Source: Wohlfahrtiimonas larvae (GTDB taxonomy: Bacteria > Pseudomonadota > Gammaproteobacteria > Cardiobacteriales > Wohlfahrtiimonadaceae). From it: DNA of 64,000 nt. Under the pieces are notes generated by a model. It worked only from the letters and a program-made list of their open reading frames with translations. It was not told where the DNA came from and ran no database searches. Shown here one piece after another: positions 27,623 to 36,487 of this stretch; the first letter of the stretch is position 1, and every line of letters starts with the position of its first letter. The stretch lies in assembly GCF_039543665.1 (NCBI RefSeq), contig NZ_BAABKE010000002.1, positions 388,247 through 452,246 of the forward strand, written 5' to 3'. The translations under genes were made by a program, and so were the position numbers.

Positions 27623-29032
27623 TTATAATGGTGCTACTGGTACTAAAATTTTAGTTGCAATGATGACAGCTAACATCCCTACAATCATTGGCACAGTTGT
27701 TCTTTTCACAATTTCAAAGGGCGATATATTTGCCATCCCTGCGGTTGCCACCACAACACCTGAAACGGGTGACATTGTTCGTCCTATATTGGATGCTTGT
27801 AACATCGGAATCACTAAGAATGCTGAATTAATACCCATTTCTGATGCAACTTTAGGGATGAATTCCACAAATGCATAAAATGGTGCATTACCTGAACCTG
27901 TAGCAATAGCTGCTAACATTGTGACTAAAACTAAAACAATCATCATAATCAAAGCGCCACCACCTGCGGATTCTGCCAATTCAATCAATCCTGATGTAAA
28001 GCCCACCACTTTTAAGCCTTCTGCAAATACGCCTGCAGCAACTAATAGCATCACAACTGAAACAAATGCATCTCCCATACTTTTATAAGCACAATTCAAG
28101 CCTTCAAATACTTTCTGTGCATCCCATGAACGAATAAACTCAATCGTTGCCGTTACAAACAGGCAGATGATCAAAATGGTGATGATATTTAAGTTTGGAA
28201 TAAGTGTATCGCTAAATGGTAATATCCATTTACCTGAAAAAATCAATACACCTACGATCGGCATAAATGGCAAAATTGCATAAGCAGATGGTGCATTCGT
28301 TTTAATTTCATTCACATCCAACCGCTCACAAACACTATTTTCTTTACGATCCAAATAACGTTGCCAAAAGAAATGTGTGATGGCAATCGCAATGATGGCA
28401 ATGATGGAAACAGGTAAAGTTTTATAAAAGGCAAAGTTAATTAGTAAATCACCGCCCATGCCAGATTTCTCAGCTGCTAAAATTACATCACCTGAGGTTG
28501 GCGATAAAATCAATGCTGCAGGTGAAGCACAAATTGCTGTTGCAGCACCTCGGCTAATCCCAACATTCACCATCAATGGAAATAACGTCCCCATCAGCAA
28601 TACACCTAATCCAGTTGCCGAAGATACTGCAAATGACATCAAGCATGCAATAAAATAACCAGCGATCATTAAAATATAAGGCGATTTAATGTGCGTTAAT
28701 GGTTTAGAAACAATCTTAACCACAACATCATTCGCACCAATATGATTCATGTAAGATGCAAACCCACATAAAATCATAATCATCATGCCAAGATCGGCCG
28801 CACGGCTAGATAATAAATTTTTAGTAAATTCAAAAATATCTAAAATTTTTATACCAGTTGATTGTCCTGGCAGAATATCTCGCCCCAAAAATAGGCTAAT
28901 GATCAATAACACAAAGCCACCCAACATCAAAACACCTGTTGCTGAATAGCCTTTAATAATATATCGTCCAACCATTACAGCCACTGCTGTACCGATCAAC
29001 AGATCTACTATATACATCGGAATACCTAACAT
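27623..29032 (-). CDS. dcuC: Anaerobic C4-dicarboxylate transporter, DcuC family
   Basis: This 469-residue inner-membrane transporter has about 12-14 hydrophobic segments with the DcuC landmarks (MMIMILCGFASYMNHIGAND, SSATGLGVLLMGTLFP, CASPAALILSPTSGD, GSGNAPFYAFVEFIP, LQASNIGRTMSPVSG). The family exchanges or exports succinate and takes up fumarate during anaerobic growth. GGAG six bases before ATG 29032 selects that start over the one four codons upstream. It is monocistronic, next to fermentation and respiration genes such as fdn. Confidence 0.92.
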   Translation of the reverse strand: MLGIPMYIVDLLIGTAVAVMVGRYIIKGYSATGVLMLGGFVLLIISLFLGRDILPGQSTGIKILDIFEFTKNLLSSRAADLGMMIMILCGFASYMNHIGANDVVVKIVSKPLTHIKSPYILMIAGYFIACLMSFAVSSATGLGVLLMGTLFPLMVNVGISRGAATAICASPAALILSPTSGDVILAAEKSGMGGDLLINFAFYKTLPVSIIAIIAIAITHFFWQRYLDRKENSVCERLDVNEIKTNAPSAYAILPFMPIVGVLIFSGKWILPFSDTLIPNLNIITILIICLFVTATIEFIRSWDAQKVFEGLNCAYKSMGDAFVSVVMLLVAAGVFAEGLKVVGFTSGLIELAESAGGGALIMMIVLVLVTMLAAIATGSGNAPFYAFVEFIPKVASEMGINSAFLVIPMLQASNIGRTMSPVSGVVVATAGMANISPFEIVKRTTVPMIVGMLAVIIATKILVPVAPL

Positions 29033-29212
29033 TTCTATCTCCATTGAATTTTTGGTTCTAATGGTAGGTAGAATACTGCGTTTTCAATATCCTCTAAGTG
29101 CTATAATTACATTTCTTAACACATATCAATTTATGATTTATTTATGTTTGAATCAATAAAACATTATTAGCACTATTATCTTTAATATTATATTCACTCA
29201 AAATATCCCAAA

Positions 29213-29956
29213 TTACCAATGATGATGATTCAAGATTTTTTTCAAACGCTTTAAACAATCACTATTTAAATCTTTCACATGTTTGGGAATGCTATCTATC
29301 TCAGCACTTAAGAGCAAGGCTAATTCTCTAGCTTTATCTATCTCATTCAACTGAATAAGAGCTTCAATGTAACTAACCTTTGCCTCATAGCCACGATAAT
29401 AAACCACTAAAGCATCAAACTCTTCGAGCGCACGCTGTGTATTACCTTGTGCCGCCAATGCTTTTGCATAAAATAGATGCCCTTCACTTGAATCATAATC
29501 AGGATTTTTTGCTCTTAATGTATCCAGTGTTTGAATAGTTATTTGTGGTTGATTCAAGAAAAAATGGCATTTGGCAATTTGTAATAACAACTCAGGATCA
29601 TTTGCATACAATCCCACCTGAATCTTCTGGTAAACTGTCAAAGCATCTTGATAACGTTGTGCTGCAAAATAAGCATCTGCTAAATATTTCTGATTCATAA
29701 ATGTTGGTGCTGTTCTTACTTCATTTTCAGCAGCCTTAATATCAGCATTAGGATTCACCAACCCTTTAATATTTTTATTAATTTGATGCCCACGACGAGA
29801 ATCCATTAAACTAGGTAAAGTCACTACAATAAAGTAAGCAATCGGCCCCAACATTGGTGCAATAATCACAATTAACACCCAATAACGCTCCTGCCCTGTT
29901 TTCATAATATGAATAATACAGATCAGTGTAATTAAAATACTTAAAAAGTATGGCAT
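29213..29956 (-). CDS. Membrane-anchored TPR protein with PLDc_N-like N terminus
   Basis: The first 55 residues form two transmembrane helices like the phospholipase D N-terminal domain (RYWVLIVIIAPMLGPIAYF). Residues 80-230 form tetratricopeptide repeats (YLADAYFAAQRYQDALTVYQ; GHLFYAKALAAQGNTQRALEEF). It is probably a membrane scaffold; partners are unknown. The 247-residue protein is a single gene, divergent from the NadQ-like regulator, with a His/Trp-rich tail. Confidence 0.8.
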   Translation of the reverse strand: MPYFLSILITLICIIHIMKTGQERYWVLIVIIAPMLGPIAYFIVVTLPSLMDSRRGHQINKNIKGLVNPNADIKAAENEVRTAPTFMNQKYLADAYFAAQRYQDALTVYQKIQVGLYANDPELLLQIAKCHFFLNQPQITIQTLDTLRAKNPDYDSSEGHLFYAKALAAQGNTQRALEEFDALVVYYRGYEAKVSYIEALIQLNEIDKARELALLLSAEIDSIPKHVKDLNSDCLKRLKKILNHHHW

Positions 29957-30073
29957 AAACTTATGCTCCCATCATAGTGTAGTGACGCTTAAAAACATAT
30001 CTATTTCTAATGCGTGCCTTATTTAAGGCTTTATCTTATAATCATTGATTATGATTTTCAAAATATTTGCTAC

Positions 30074-31015
30074 ATGAATAAACCATTGATTACCACAAAA
30101 GAAGCTACTACAGAACTTGCAGCTGTACTGATTGCAGTGACAGATGCTGAAGCAAAAGTCCTTACAGTAGAACAAGGCAACGCTTTACCCAATGGTCCAT
30201 TAGATCCCATACACAAATCACTGCAAGCAGGCGTTCGCCAATGGGTGGAAACACAAACACAACAATCTTTGGGTTATGTCGAACAATTATATACATTGGT
30301 AGATACTAATCGAAAAACATCATCAGGCCATTATCTTATTTATATTAGTTACTTGGGATTAGTTCGTGAAGAAGCCAATCATCACGGCTCTCAAGCAACA
30401 TGGTTAAATTGGTATCAATATTTTCCATGGGAAGATCATCGCAATGGTCGCCCAAGCTTTATTGAAACTGAGCTATTACCCATTTTTAAACATTGGATTA
30501 ATGCAGGCAATACAGTCTCAGAACAAAAATCTCGTGAACAACGGGTTAATCTTTGCTGGGGATTAGCACCTTTTACTTGGAATGAAGAGTATGTATTACA
30601 ACGCTATGAGTTGATGTATGAAGTGGGAGTTTTGCCAGAAAGTGCGTCACATAAAACAGTCATTGATGCTGAACACTGTGGTCATCCTATGATTCATGAT
30701 CATCGCAGAGTTTTAGCATCTGCCATGGCAAGATTACGCGCCAAAATCAAATACCGTCCTGTTATTTTTGAATTAATGGCACCAACCTTTACACTATTTC
30801 AATTACAACAAAACATTGAAGCATTAGCGGGCATTACCTTACATAAACAAAACTTCCGTCGTTTTATTCTCCAACAAGATCTCATTGAAGAAACTGGTGA
30901 AATGGATCAAGCAAGCCCTGGTCGCCCTGCTCGCTTGTATCAATTCCGAGATGACGTCTTATTAGAGCGATCACTATCTGGCAGTAAATTACCGATTTCT
31001 CGCTCATTCAATTAA
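30074..31015 (+). CDS. nadQ: NadQ-like transcriptional regulator of NAD synthesis (COG4111-type)
   Basis: This 313-residue protein has a Nudix-fold N-terminal half without a Nudix hydrolase box. A C-terminal winged helix follows (RPVIFELMAPTFTLFQLQQN ... FRRFILQQDLIEETGE...GRPARLYQF), the architecture of the NrtR/NadQ group of NAD regulators. Its 3' end overlaps the nadA 3' end by four bases, and nadC follows, so the context fits. The frame is open from a GTG at 30014, but ATG 30074 gives the usual N terminus; no clear ribosome-binding site is seen at either. Likely operators lie at 32070-32091 and 32257-32278. Confidence 0.82.
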   Translation: MNKPLITTKEATTELAAVLIAVTDAEAKVLTVEQGNALPNGPLDPIHKSLQAGVRQWVETQTQQSLGYVEQLYTLVDTNRKTSSGHYLIYISYLGLVREEANHHGSQATWLNWYQYFPWEDHRNGRPSFIETELLPIFKHWINAGNTVSEQKSREQRVNLCWGLAPFTWNEEYVLQRYELMYEVGVLPESASHKTVIDAEHCGHPMIHDHRRVLASAMARLRAKIKYRPVIFELMAPTFTLFQLQQNIEALAGITLHKQNFRRFILQQDLIEETGEMDQASPGRPARLYQFRDDVLLERSLSGSKLPISRSFN

Positions 31016-32046
31016 GCTGGGCCAATTTGATGAAATAATGCTCGATCTCTGCTCAAATCCCCTGAAGCTTTAACATTAATGGATCGTGTGGCTGAGAACG
31101 CCAACATTCTATTGATGCCAATTTCGGCTTGTACACGAATCTCTTCAGGCACAGTAATTTCATTACTATTATTTTCTAAAATATTTTGAATTTTATCCAA
31201 AGTATTCATTGCCATCCATGGACACATAGCACAACTTTTACATGTTGCACTTTCCCCTGCTGTTGGTGCAATAATAAAAGTTTTGTCCGGCATCAATTGC
31301 TGCATTTTATAAAAAATACCGCGATCTGTAGCAACAATGAATTGATCAGCCTCTGCATTTTGTGCGAATTTTATAATCTGAGATGTCGAGCCTACAAAAT
31401 CAGCTTGCTCTACAACTTGAGCAGGTGATTCTGGATGAACCAAAATTAAAGCGTCAGGATATTGCTCTTGGCATAAGCGCAAACTATCTGCTTTAAACTC
31501 ATCATGCACAATACATTGCCCTTGCCATAAGATCATATCAGCATTGGTTTGTTCTGCAATATAACGACCTAAATGACGATCTGGCCCCCAAATAATTTTT
31601 TTACCTTCTAAATGCAATGCACGCACAATATCTAAAGCAATTGCAGATGTTACCACCCAATCTGCTCTTGCCTTTACTTCTGCACTAGTATTAGCATATA
31701 CAACAACGATACGATCAGGATGTTGATCACAAAACCGAGAAAAATCATCCGCAGGACAGCCAATATCTAAAGAACATGTTGCTTCTAAATCTAGCACTAA
31801 TATTTTTTTATCGGGACTTAAAATTTTTGCAGTTTCTCCCATAAATTTGACACCTGCAACAATCAAGGTTTCAGCCTTAGAATCCCACCCAAATCTTGCC
31901 ATTTCCAATGAATCAGCAACACATCCACCCGTCGCTTCTGCCAGTGCTTGTATTTCTGGATCAGTATAATAATGCGCAATGATGGTTGCATTATTATGCT
32001 GTAATAACTGCTTTATTTTCTCCTGCTGCTCCATCTCCATTTCCAT
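31012..32046 (-). CDS. nadA: Quinolinate synthase
   Basis: NadA condenses iminoaspartate with dihydroxyacetone phosphate to quinolinate, using a [4Fe-4S] cluster. The 344-residue protein shows the three cluster cysteines in TCSLDIGC, GQCIVHDE and ATCKSCAMCPW, with HYYTDPEIQALAE and GVKFMGETAK as substrate-site motifs. GAGGAG precedes the ATG closely. NadB, the iminoaspartate source, is not in the window. A palindromic operator covers its promoter. Confidence 0.96.
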   Translation of the reverse strand: MEMEMEQQEKIKQLLQHNNATIIAHYYTDPEIQALAEATGGCVADSLEMARFGWDSKAETLIVAGVKFMGETAKILSPDKKILVLDLEATCSLDIGCPADDFSRFCDQHPDRIVVVYANTSAEVKARADWVVTSAIALDIVRALHLEGKKIIWGPDRHLGRYIAEQTNADMILWQGQCIVHDEFKADSLRLCQEQYPDALILVHPESPAQVVEQADFVGSTSQIIKFAQNAEADQFIVATDRGIFYKMQQLMPDKTFIIAPTAGESATCKSCAMCPWMAMNTLDKIQNILENNSNEITVPEEIRVQAEIGINRMLAFSATRSINVKASGDLSRDRALFHQIGPA

Positions 32047-32069
32047 TTCTCCTCATTAATGCGTTTATT

Positions 32070-32091
32070 TATACTCATTATGAGCATATAT
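32070..32091 (-). promoter_or_regulatory. Putative NadQ operator at nadA
   Basis: The core CTCATTATGAG (32074-32084) is a perfect palindrome around one T. The 22-base sequence occurs again, inverted and with one difference, in front of nadC. On the minus strand it merges into TATAAA, a probable -10 box, so binding would repress nadA. Assignment to the adjacent regulator is inference. Confidence 0.7.
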
Positions 32092-32256
32092 CTATTTTAG
32101 AGAAAAATCATATCAGCTTTTGAATATAAAAACCAACAACTCAATTGCCCTATAATTTGTTTAAAATAAAAAACAATAAATATCAATTATCTATTTATGA
32201 TTTTTTAAATTAAATTTAAAACAACCTTATCTATATTTGCAAAAGATCTTATAAAT

Positions 32257-32278
32257 ATATATGCTCACAATGAGTATA
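32257..32278 (+). promoter_or_regulatory. Putative NadQ operator at nadC
   Basis: TATGCTCACAATGAGTATA is the inverted copy of the nadA site with a single changed base. It overlaps a perfect -10 box TATAAT at 32275-32280, about 34 bases before the nadC start. Confidence 0.72.
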
Positions 32279-32313
32279 ATAAATTGTATCATTAAATTTT
32301 AGGAATCTTATAT

Positions 32314-33165
32314 ATGAATCAAATTGCACCATTACCTGACATATTATTAAAACCTTTAATTTTAAAAGCATTAGAAGAAGATCTAGGTCGAAGAGGAGAT
32401 GTCACGAGCCAAGCTATTATTCCTATAAATCAAAATGCAACATTACATATCGTTGCAAGAGAAAATGGCATCGTGGCAGGAATGGATTTAGCTCGACTGG
32501 CTTTTGAGCTGATTGATAAGAACATTGAATTTACAGCAAAAGCCCAAGATGGTGATACAATTAAGCCCAATCAAGTCTTAGCAACCATTACCGGTAATGC
32601 TCGTGCATTGCTGACGGCAGAACGGACTGCTTTAAATTTTATGACACATTTAAGCGGCATTTCAACAGAAGTTGCTAACCTTAAAGCAATGATTGCTGAA
32701 TATCCTGTAGAAATCACTTGTACACGCAAAACCATTCCGGGATTACGTGTCTTACAAAAATATGCTGTGAGAGTAGGTGGTGGCCGTAATCATCGAATGG
32801 GATTAGATGATGCTATTTTGATCAAAGATAATCACATTGCGATCGCAGGCAGCATTACTCAAGCGATTCGAGATGCAAAAGAATTTGCAGGACATTTAAT
32901 CCCCATTGAAGTTGAGGTAGATACTATCGAACAATTGAAACTTGCATTAGCAGAAGGTATTAATCTTGTTTTATTAGACAATATGCCACCTGAAATGTTA
33001 CAAGAAGCTGTTCAACTTTGTCATGGCAAATGCTTAACAGAAGCATCTGGCGGAATTACGCCAAAAACCATTCAAGCGGTAGCTGCAACCGGCGTTAACT
33101 TCATTGCCATGGGTTGGTTAACACACAGCGTGAAATCCTTGGATATTGGTTTGGATTTTATATGA
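32314..33165 (+). CDS. nadC: Nicotinate-nucleotide pyrophosphorylase (quinolinate phosphoribosyltransferase)
   Basis: NadC converts quinolinate and PRPP to nicotinate mononucleotide, the step after NadA. The 283-residue protein has family motifs LGRRGDVTS, LTAERTALNFMTHLSGIST, TRKTIPGLR, KYAVRVGGGRNHRMGL and LLDNMPPE. TTTTAGGAATC precedes the ATG. It is divergent from nadA, and both promoters carry the same operator. Confidence 0.96.
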   Translation: MNQIAPLPDILLKPLILKALEEDLGRRGDVTSQAIIPINQNATLHIVARENGIVAGMDLARLAFELIDKNIEFTAKAQDGDTIKPNQVLATITGNARALLTAERTALNFMTHLSGISTEVANLKAMIAEYPVEITCTRKTIPGLRVLQKYAVRVGGGRNHRMGLDDAILIKDNHIAIAGSITQAIRDAKEFAGHLIPIEVEVDTIEQLKLALAEGINLVLLDNMPPEMLQEAVQLCHGKCLTEASGGITPKTIQAVAATGVNFIAMGWLTHSVKSLDIGLDFI

Positions 33166-33200
33166 TATTGACGATGAATGGCTACCTGATGATTCAAATA

Positions 33201-33842
33201 TCAGGAGCGATTCAACACAAATTTTACTTCATTATTCCAATATTCAGCTAAAAATACATCTTCGCTATTTTGAATGTTCTGTTTGTTGAGCTCTTGATCT
33301 AGCCACTCTTGATCTTTATGAATCTTCTCTAATTCAGATGTCAAAATTTCACCATTCACCATAATGATGACAGAAGGCAGCGGATCATTCATTTTAATGA
33401 CCGTTAGTTGCCCGTTGGGCTCAATCTGCGCAAAACGGATCTCTTGAAATGACAAAATGCCCTGAGATCTCAATGTAGAAGCAATACTGACAATATCAAT
33501 TTTATGATCTTTAGATTCTAGATTCTCCAAAATGAATTTCCCCTCCTCAATTAAAGGAATGGGGACACCTATCGTGACTTTTCTAAAAAAATCAAATTTT
33601 TTCGTGATGATATTTAGCATCGACATCATTCCAATGCCTAAACATAAAACAAGAATGTACTGCAGCATAGAAATTGTTTCACTATAGATCACGCCACCAA
33701 TGATGCCACCTAAAATAAAATTGCCAATCAAGTCAATGGATGTCATCTGAGAAATTTGTGTTTTACCCATATAATTCATATAAGCCATAACAATGACAAA
33801 ACCCACAATGAGTTTACCTAATGTTAATAAATAGTATTCCAT
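33201..33842 (-). CDS. DUF421 (YetF-like) membrane protein
   Basis: This 213-residue protein has three N-terminal transmembrane helices (about 1-80) and a cytosolic alpha/beta domain with the DUF421 signature GVPIPLIEEGKFILENLE and SQGILSFQEIRFAQIEPNGQLTV. Family function is not established; some Bacillus members affect spore membranes. It is a single gene after nadC on the opposite strand and is terminated separately from fdhE. Confidence 0.88.
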   Translation of the reverse strand: MEYYLLTLGKLIVGFVIVMAYMNYMGKTQISQMTSIDLIGNFILGGIIGGVIYSETISMLQYILVLCLGIGMMSMLNIITKKFDFFRKVTIGVPIPLIEEGKFILENLESKDHKIDIVSIASTLRSQGILSFQEIRFAQIEPNGQLTVIKMNDPLPSVIIMVNGEILTSELEKIHKDQEWLDQELNKQNIQNSEDVFLAEYWNNEVKFVLNRS

Positions 33843-33888
33843 AACATTTTATCTCCTAAGTAAGTTTATTATTATTTTAATAGCATAT

Positions 33889-33925
33889 AAAAAAACCACT
33901 CAATCATCATTGAATGGTTTTATTA
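33889..33925. terminator. Probable bidirectional terminator between DUF421 and fdhE
   Basis: AAACCACTCAAT and ATTGAATGGTTT pair with one mismatch around a short loop, with A and T runs outside. It lies just after fdhE on the minus strand. Confidence 0.75.
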
Positions 33926-33937
33926 TCTTTATGATCA

Positions 33938-34813
33938 TTAGCTCAAATATAAATTAAATGATTGTCGCTGTTGATTATCTTCAGCCAAAGTAAAATCCAG
34001 TGACAATGTTGCCAAATCTTCCACATATACATCCAACATAGGATTTTTAGTCCGATCAATATGTTTGATATAAGTATTACATTCAGGACAACTTTCAGCT
34101 TTCATTGCAGATTCTTGCCCTTCCACAGATAACAATTCAATTCGACCTGTATTAGGACAATTGTGACAAGTTGAACGTACTTTATGCCATTTGGTTTCAC
34201 ATAAGTTACAAACTAAATAACGTAAACCATTATCCATAGGATCAATCACACTAGCAATTGGCGCATCCCCACACATTGGGCAATGATGAAAACCTTGCTC
34301 TACTTCCAACTTTGGCAATTCTGCCAATGTTGCACTTTTTACATACACAATCTTCAAAGCGATGGATAAAAACAATTGAAATTCTTTAGCAATTTCAGTT
34401 TCTGTATAACCCAATAATGCCCAACCATAATCGATGATAACATCATCAGTTAATTGAGAAAGTTCCTGTGTAACTTTCTGAACTTCATCTGTTAATGCTT
34501 TTTTCTGCAATTCGCCCAATACAGATTTTAAAGTTATAGGTAAATATTGCAATAAAACATCATCATTCAAAAATGGAGATACGGTATTCAATTTTGGCTT
34601 TGCAATATCAGCTTCTTTAAATGCTAAACGAGCTGATTCTGTTAGCTGAATCCAAAAATCAATCGTAATATGCAATGCCTCAAGGGCTGTGATCCGCATT
34701 TTTTCAAATTGCATCACACGACTAGTAAATGGATTATCTGTCGGTAAAATAATAGGCTTAACATCAGGAATTGTTCCCACTAAGACATTATTCTCAGGCG
34801 TAAATTGGCTCAT
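33938..34813 (-). CDS. fdhE: Formate dehydrogenase accessory protein FdhE
   Basis: FdhE is a cytoplasmic maturation factor for respiratory formate dehydrogenases. The 291-residue protein has its rubredoxin-like zinc sites: CPMCGD, CNLCETKWHKVRSTCHNC and CPECNTYI. It is the last gene of the fdnGHI-fdhE operon, 67 bases after fdnI. FdhD, the sulfurtransferase also needed, is not in the window. Confidence 0.93.
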   Translation of the reverse strand: MSQFTPENNVLVGTIPDVKPIILPTDNPFTSRVMQFEKMRITALEALHITIDFWIQLTESARLAFKEADIAKPKLNTVSPFLNDDVLLQYLPITLKSVLGELQKKALTDEVQKVTQELSQLTDDVIIDYGWALLGYTETEIAKEFQLFLSIALKIVYVKSATLAELPKLEVEQGFHHCPMCGDAPIASVIDPMDNGLRYLVCNLCETKWHKVRSTCHNCPNTGRIELLSVEGQESAMKAESCPECNTYIKHIDRTKNPMLDVYVEDLATLSLDFTLAEDNQQRQSFNLYLS

Positions 34814-34880
34814 AATTTCCTCATAAAAAGAATAAGCGCAATTACTTGCGCCTATTTTTAATCATCAACTTTAAAAAATA

Positions 34881-35537
34881 TTAATCTTTTTTAGCTGATT
34901 TAACTTTTGCTTCATTTTGCATGATTTCACGATACCATGCGGGATGGTGAGATTTTGCCCAGTTTTCAGTCACAACACCATGTGTCATCGCACGAATTGT
35001 ACCACGAATCCAAATAGCAGCATAAACATGAACAATAATACATGCAATCAAAATTAGCGCAGCCCAAGCATGTAATAAAATTGCAATACGGCGAGCTTCA
35101 ATTGAAAAATTATCTGCGAAAAAATATGGGCTTTGCCACATCATAACACCAGTTACTAACATCACAAATAAACATGCTGTCATTGCCCAAAACATCACTT
35201 TCTGGCCAGCATTGTATTTGCCCACATCACCAACTTCATGTCCCATCACCACTTCTTTCACTGATAATGCCCATCTCACATCCTCCTTATTTGGAATATT
35301 GTGAGCAGCATAGCGAAAGAATTGAATCATAAAACCAATAAACATGATTATTCCCACAAATGGATGAATAATCCGTGCTGTTTGCAATGTACCAAATACT
35401 TGCGCAAACCATGAAAATGATGGATAAAATAGAGCCAATCCTGACAGTGCTAGCAAAATAAAACAGAAAGCAACGATCCAGTGATTGATACGCTCAGAAG
35501 CGGAATAACGTTGAATCAAACGATTTTCTTGTTTCAT
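34881..35537 (-). CDS. fdnI: Formate dehydrogenase cytochrome b556 (gamma) subunit
   Basis: This integral membrane subunit carries two haems b and passes electrons to menaquinone. The 218-residue protein has four hydrophobic segments, with conserved histidines in RYSASERINHWIVAF, RIIHPFVGIIMF and LLHAWAALILIACIIVHVY. Its ATG overlaps the fdnH stop by four bases. The basic, charged C terminus faces the cytoplasm. Confidence 0.93.
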   Translation of the reverse strand: MKQENRLIQRYSASERINHWIVAFCFILLALSGLALFYPSFSWFAQVFGTLQTARIIHPFVGIIMFIGFMIQFFRYAAHNIPNKEDVRWALSVKEVVMGHEVGDVGKYNAGQKVMFWAMTACLFVMLVTGVMMWQSPYFFADNFSIEARRIAILLHAWAALILIACIIVHVYAAIWIRGTIRAMTHGVVTENWAKSHHPAWYREIMQNEAKVKSAKKD

Positions 35538-36487
35538 GCGTTTTTCTCCTTATCAATCTCATTAACTTCTTTTGCTAATTTCTTAGGATCAATAATATCT
35601 TTGCCCTTATCTTTGCTATCTGCATCATTCGGCCCTACAGTGATAAAATGTAAGAACCCAAATAATACAGAAGCTGCGATACCAAAAGTTGATAGTGGTT
35701 TTAAGAAGCCTTTCCAAACCTCTGTAAACATACTGATCTTCGGATCTTTTGGAAGATTAGAATAGGCTTGTGGCTGGTCAGCATGATGCAATACATAAAC
35801 AACATGTGTACCACCTACTCCTTGAGGATTATAAACACCTGCATTATCAAAACCACGTGTTTTTAGCTCTGTAACTCGCTCTTCAGCAAAATGCAACATA
35901 TCATCACGTGCACCAAAACGAATCGCACCTGTTGGACAGGTTTTAACACATGCTGGTTCTTGACCAACTGCCACACGATCCGAACACAAAGTACACTTAT
36001 ACGCTTTGTTATCATTTTTGCTAATGCGAGGAATATTGAAAGGGCAACCTGTAATACAGTAACCACAACCAATACAATTTTCTTCATGAAAATCGACAAT
36101 ACCATTTTCATATTGAACAATTGCACCAGGAGATGGACAGGCCTTCAAACACCCTGGATCTTCACAATGCATACAACCATCTTTGCGAATCAACCATTCT
36201 AATTTATCAGCTTCATCTGGCTTATTGGCAACATTTTCTGCTTCCGCAAAACGCATTACAGTCCAGCTTTCTGCTGATAAATCATGTGGGTTATTATAAG
36301 TACCATCACAGGTTCCAACTTTATCACGAATATCATTCCACTCAGAACAAGCCACTTGACAAGCTTTACAACCAATACAAGAAGTTACATCAATCACTTT
36401 TGTCACTTCTGTTACATGTTGACGAGTTTGTGGAGGTGTCGTTGAAGTTGCTGACAAACGCTTAATATCTAACGATTGCAATGCCAT
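35534..36487 (-). CDS. fdnH: Formate dehydrogenase iron-sulfur (beta) subunit
   Basis: This 317-residue subunit wires the catalytic subunit to the haem subunit through four [4Fe-4S] clusters. The cysteine groups are visible: CIGCKACQVACSEW, CMHCEDPGCLKACP, CIGCGYCITGCPF and CTLCSDR...CVKTCP. A C-terminal transmembrane anchor (FGIAASVLFGFLHFI) holds it at the periplasmic face. Its ATG shares one base with the fdnG stop (TAATG). Confidence 0.95.
   Translation of the reverse strand: MALQSLDIKRLSATSTTPPQTRQHVTEVTKVIDVTSCIGCKACQVACSEWNDIRDKVGTCDGTYNNPHDLSAESWTVMRFAEAENVANKPDEADKLEWLIRKDGCMHCEDPGCLKACPSPGAIVQYENGIVDFHEENCIGCGYCITGCPFNIPRISKNDNKAYKCTLCSDRVAVGQEPACVKTCPTGAIRFGARDDMLHFAEERVTELKTRGFDNAGVYNPQGVGGTHVVYVLHHADQPQAYSNLPKDPKISMFTEVWKGFLKPLSTFGIAASVLFGFLHFITVGPNDADSKDKGKDIIDPKKLAKEVNEIDKEKNA

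Noticed and set aside
29953..29966. GCATAA-AC-TTATGC palindrome at the start of the TPR gene as a NadQ operator
   Set aside because: It shares no core with the nadA/nadC sites and includes the start codon of the TPR gene; probably fortuitous.
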